Positions 22,284 to 23,055 of a DNA stretch of 23,055 bases are shown in pieces. Source of the stretch: a virus; IMG/VR virus record IMGVR_UViG_3300030389_000292, positions 1-23,055 of that record. One strand, 5' to 3'. The stretch's first letter is position 1, and every line of letters starts with the position of its first letter. A program made the translations under genes and the position numbers. Below the pieces are notes generated by a model. The model did not search any database, was not told the origin of the DNA, and worked only from the letters and a program-made list of their open reading frames with translations.

Positions 22284-23055
22284 TTAATGTATTTCTGCAT
22301 AATTTTTTCCGAATTGTACATCAATACCTAGTTGTACATTTAATTTAAGCTGTTCATTTAACTTATCAACTGCCCAATACAATGCATTTTTATGCTCCCT
22401 TTCTTCGCCTAAAGGGACTACGTTAATACTTTCATCATGGAACTGACCCACAATGTTTGGTCTTTTAGTACGATAGAATGCTACCCACTTGTCAAAGCAG
22501 TAAGATCCTGTGCTTTGATTAATAGTAGAGAATGCATCTTTCTCGTAGCGAAGACTATGCCAAAACTTACTAACTGGATTTTGTATCCACATCTCACCTG
22601 ATACTCTTCGTATTGGTTGAGACTCAGAGAAAGCTTTAACAGACCAATTTCTTTTCCAGTAAGCATCAAGAAGTTCTTGTGCTTCACGTACAGACATACC
22701 TGTCTCTCTGGATAATTTAGCTGCACCTACACCATAGGTTGCAGAGTAATTAACTACTTTAAAATTTTTTCGTAGTGACTTCAAATCTTTTTCACCACTA
22801 TTATGTTTATTAATATCATCTTGTGTAATCTTACCTGCATGTTTAGCAAGGTCTAAGTGTGGATCAAAACCATCTTTTGACATTTCTTCTACATACTTTG
22901 GATCGTATGGTTTCATGTAATGTCTTTTGGTAGTGTCTTCAAGAGAGGTCATATCAGCACCACACAATACAGTTTCATTAGGTGCTATCAAACAACTACG
23001 TATCTCTCTACCCCAAGGCTTATCAACTCCGGGAAGATTAACAAGAGGTTTCTTA
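22284..23055 (-). CDS. Family A DNA polymerase, C-terminal part (truncated by window edge)
   Basis: The frame stays open to the window edge; the codon at 22991 is an internal TTG, not a start. The 256 residues in view are the palm and fingers of a Pol I-type polymerase. Motif A is DMTSLEDTTK (metal-binding Asp coded at 22955-22953, Glu at 22940-22938). Motif B is RKNFKVVNYSATYG, with Arg, Lys and Tyr spaced as in RxxxKxxxF/YxxxYG. Motif C is QFHDES, with the second catalytic Asp at 22436-22434. The position equal to Escherichia coli Phe762 is Tyr (22748-22746). Motif A lacks the usual SQIELR wording. The 3'-5' exonuclease and thumb would lie upstream, outside the window. It replicates the phage genome together with the neighbouring ssDNA-binding protein. 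Confidence 0.93.
   Translation of the reverse strand, partial: KKPLVNLPGVDKPWGREIRSCLIAPNETVLCGADMTSLEDTTKRHYMKPYDPKYVEEMSKDGFDPHLDLAKHAGKITQDDINKHNSGEKDLKSLRKNFKVVNYSATYGVGAAKLSRETGMSVREAQELLDAYWKRNWSVKAFSESQPIRRVSGEMWIQNPVSKFWHSLRYEKDAFSTINQSTGSYCFDKWVAFYRTKRPNIVGQFHDESINVVPLGEEREHKNALYWAVDKLNEQLKLNVQLGIDVQFGKNYAEIH

Noticed and set aside
1-23055. tRNA genes, integrase, attachment sites, repressor genes and insertion sequences.
   Set aside because: Non-coding gaps are at most about 68 bases and none holds a cloverleaf; no reading frame has recombinase or repressor features.
22991-23055. Start codon of the polymerase at 22991.
   Set aside because: That codon is TTG within a frame that continues open to the window edge, and the sequence there joins directly to motif A; it is an internal codon.

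Overview
The window looks like part of the genome of a tailed double-stranded DNA phage of the marine environmental type. It is very AT-rich and almost fully coding, with overlapping or nearly touching genes. There is no rRNA, tRNA, transposase, integrase or bacterial housekeeping gene. Repetitive tail-fibre proteins, very large virion proteins, and a phage-type replication and nucleotide set (family A DNA polymerase, gp2.5-like ssDNA-binding protein, B12-dependent ribonucleotide reductase, MazG, a DUF3310 protein) together suggest a lytic, probably podovirus-like phage. An AT-rich marine alphaproteobacterial host (SAR11, SAR116 or a relative) is plausible, but that is inference from gene content and base composition only. 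No capsid, portal, terminase or RNA polymerase gene lies in the window, so it is a partial genome.

The left arm (about 1-16326, all + strand) is a late, structural module. It starts with a tandem set of four fibre or adhesin-like genes (first one truncated by the window edge), with a small conserved phage gene between the first and second. Three of the fibres share a junction motif, LDDYEEG, followed by related beta-rich tips. Next come a 61-residue protein and two small membrane proteins that could belong to lysis or to the virion. Then follow a 1462-residue protein with duplicated modules, a proline-threonine linker and a long 11-residue-periodic helical tail, a lysozyme-like protein, two proteins of unknown function, and a 1229-residue protein that resembles a DNA-ejection (internal virion) protein.

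The right arm (about 23055-16323, all - strand) is the replication and nucleotide module. In transcription order it has the family A DNA polymerase (partial), ssDNA-binding protein, a small basic protein, a Cas4/RecB-like PD-(D/E)XK nuclease with four cysteines, a second small PD-(D/E)XK (resolvase-like) nuclease, a 90-residue unknown, a metallophosphoesterase-like protein, a 55-residue acidic protein, MazG, class II ribonucleotide reductase, a zinc-ribbon plus DUF3310 protein, and a 69-residue unknown. The last seven boundaries before the strand switch, and most others in this arm, are overlaps or tiny gaps. The only two gaps on this arm longer than about 30 bases each carry an exact TTGACA with a good -10 hexamer, so the arm is probably read from at least two sigma-70-type promoters, one of them with a palindrome in its spacer.

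The two arms converge at 16323-16326, where the two stop codons share the bases TTAA, with no recognisable terminator between them. Together the right arm would turn host nucleotide pools into dNTPs (MazG, reductase, DUF3310 protein) and replicate and process DNA (polymerase, ssDNA-binding protein, nucleases). The left arm builds the host-recognition and DNA-injection parts of the particle.
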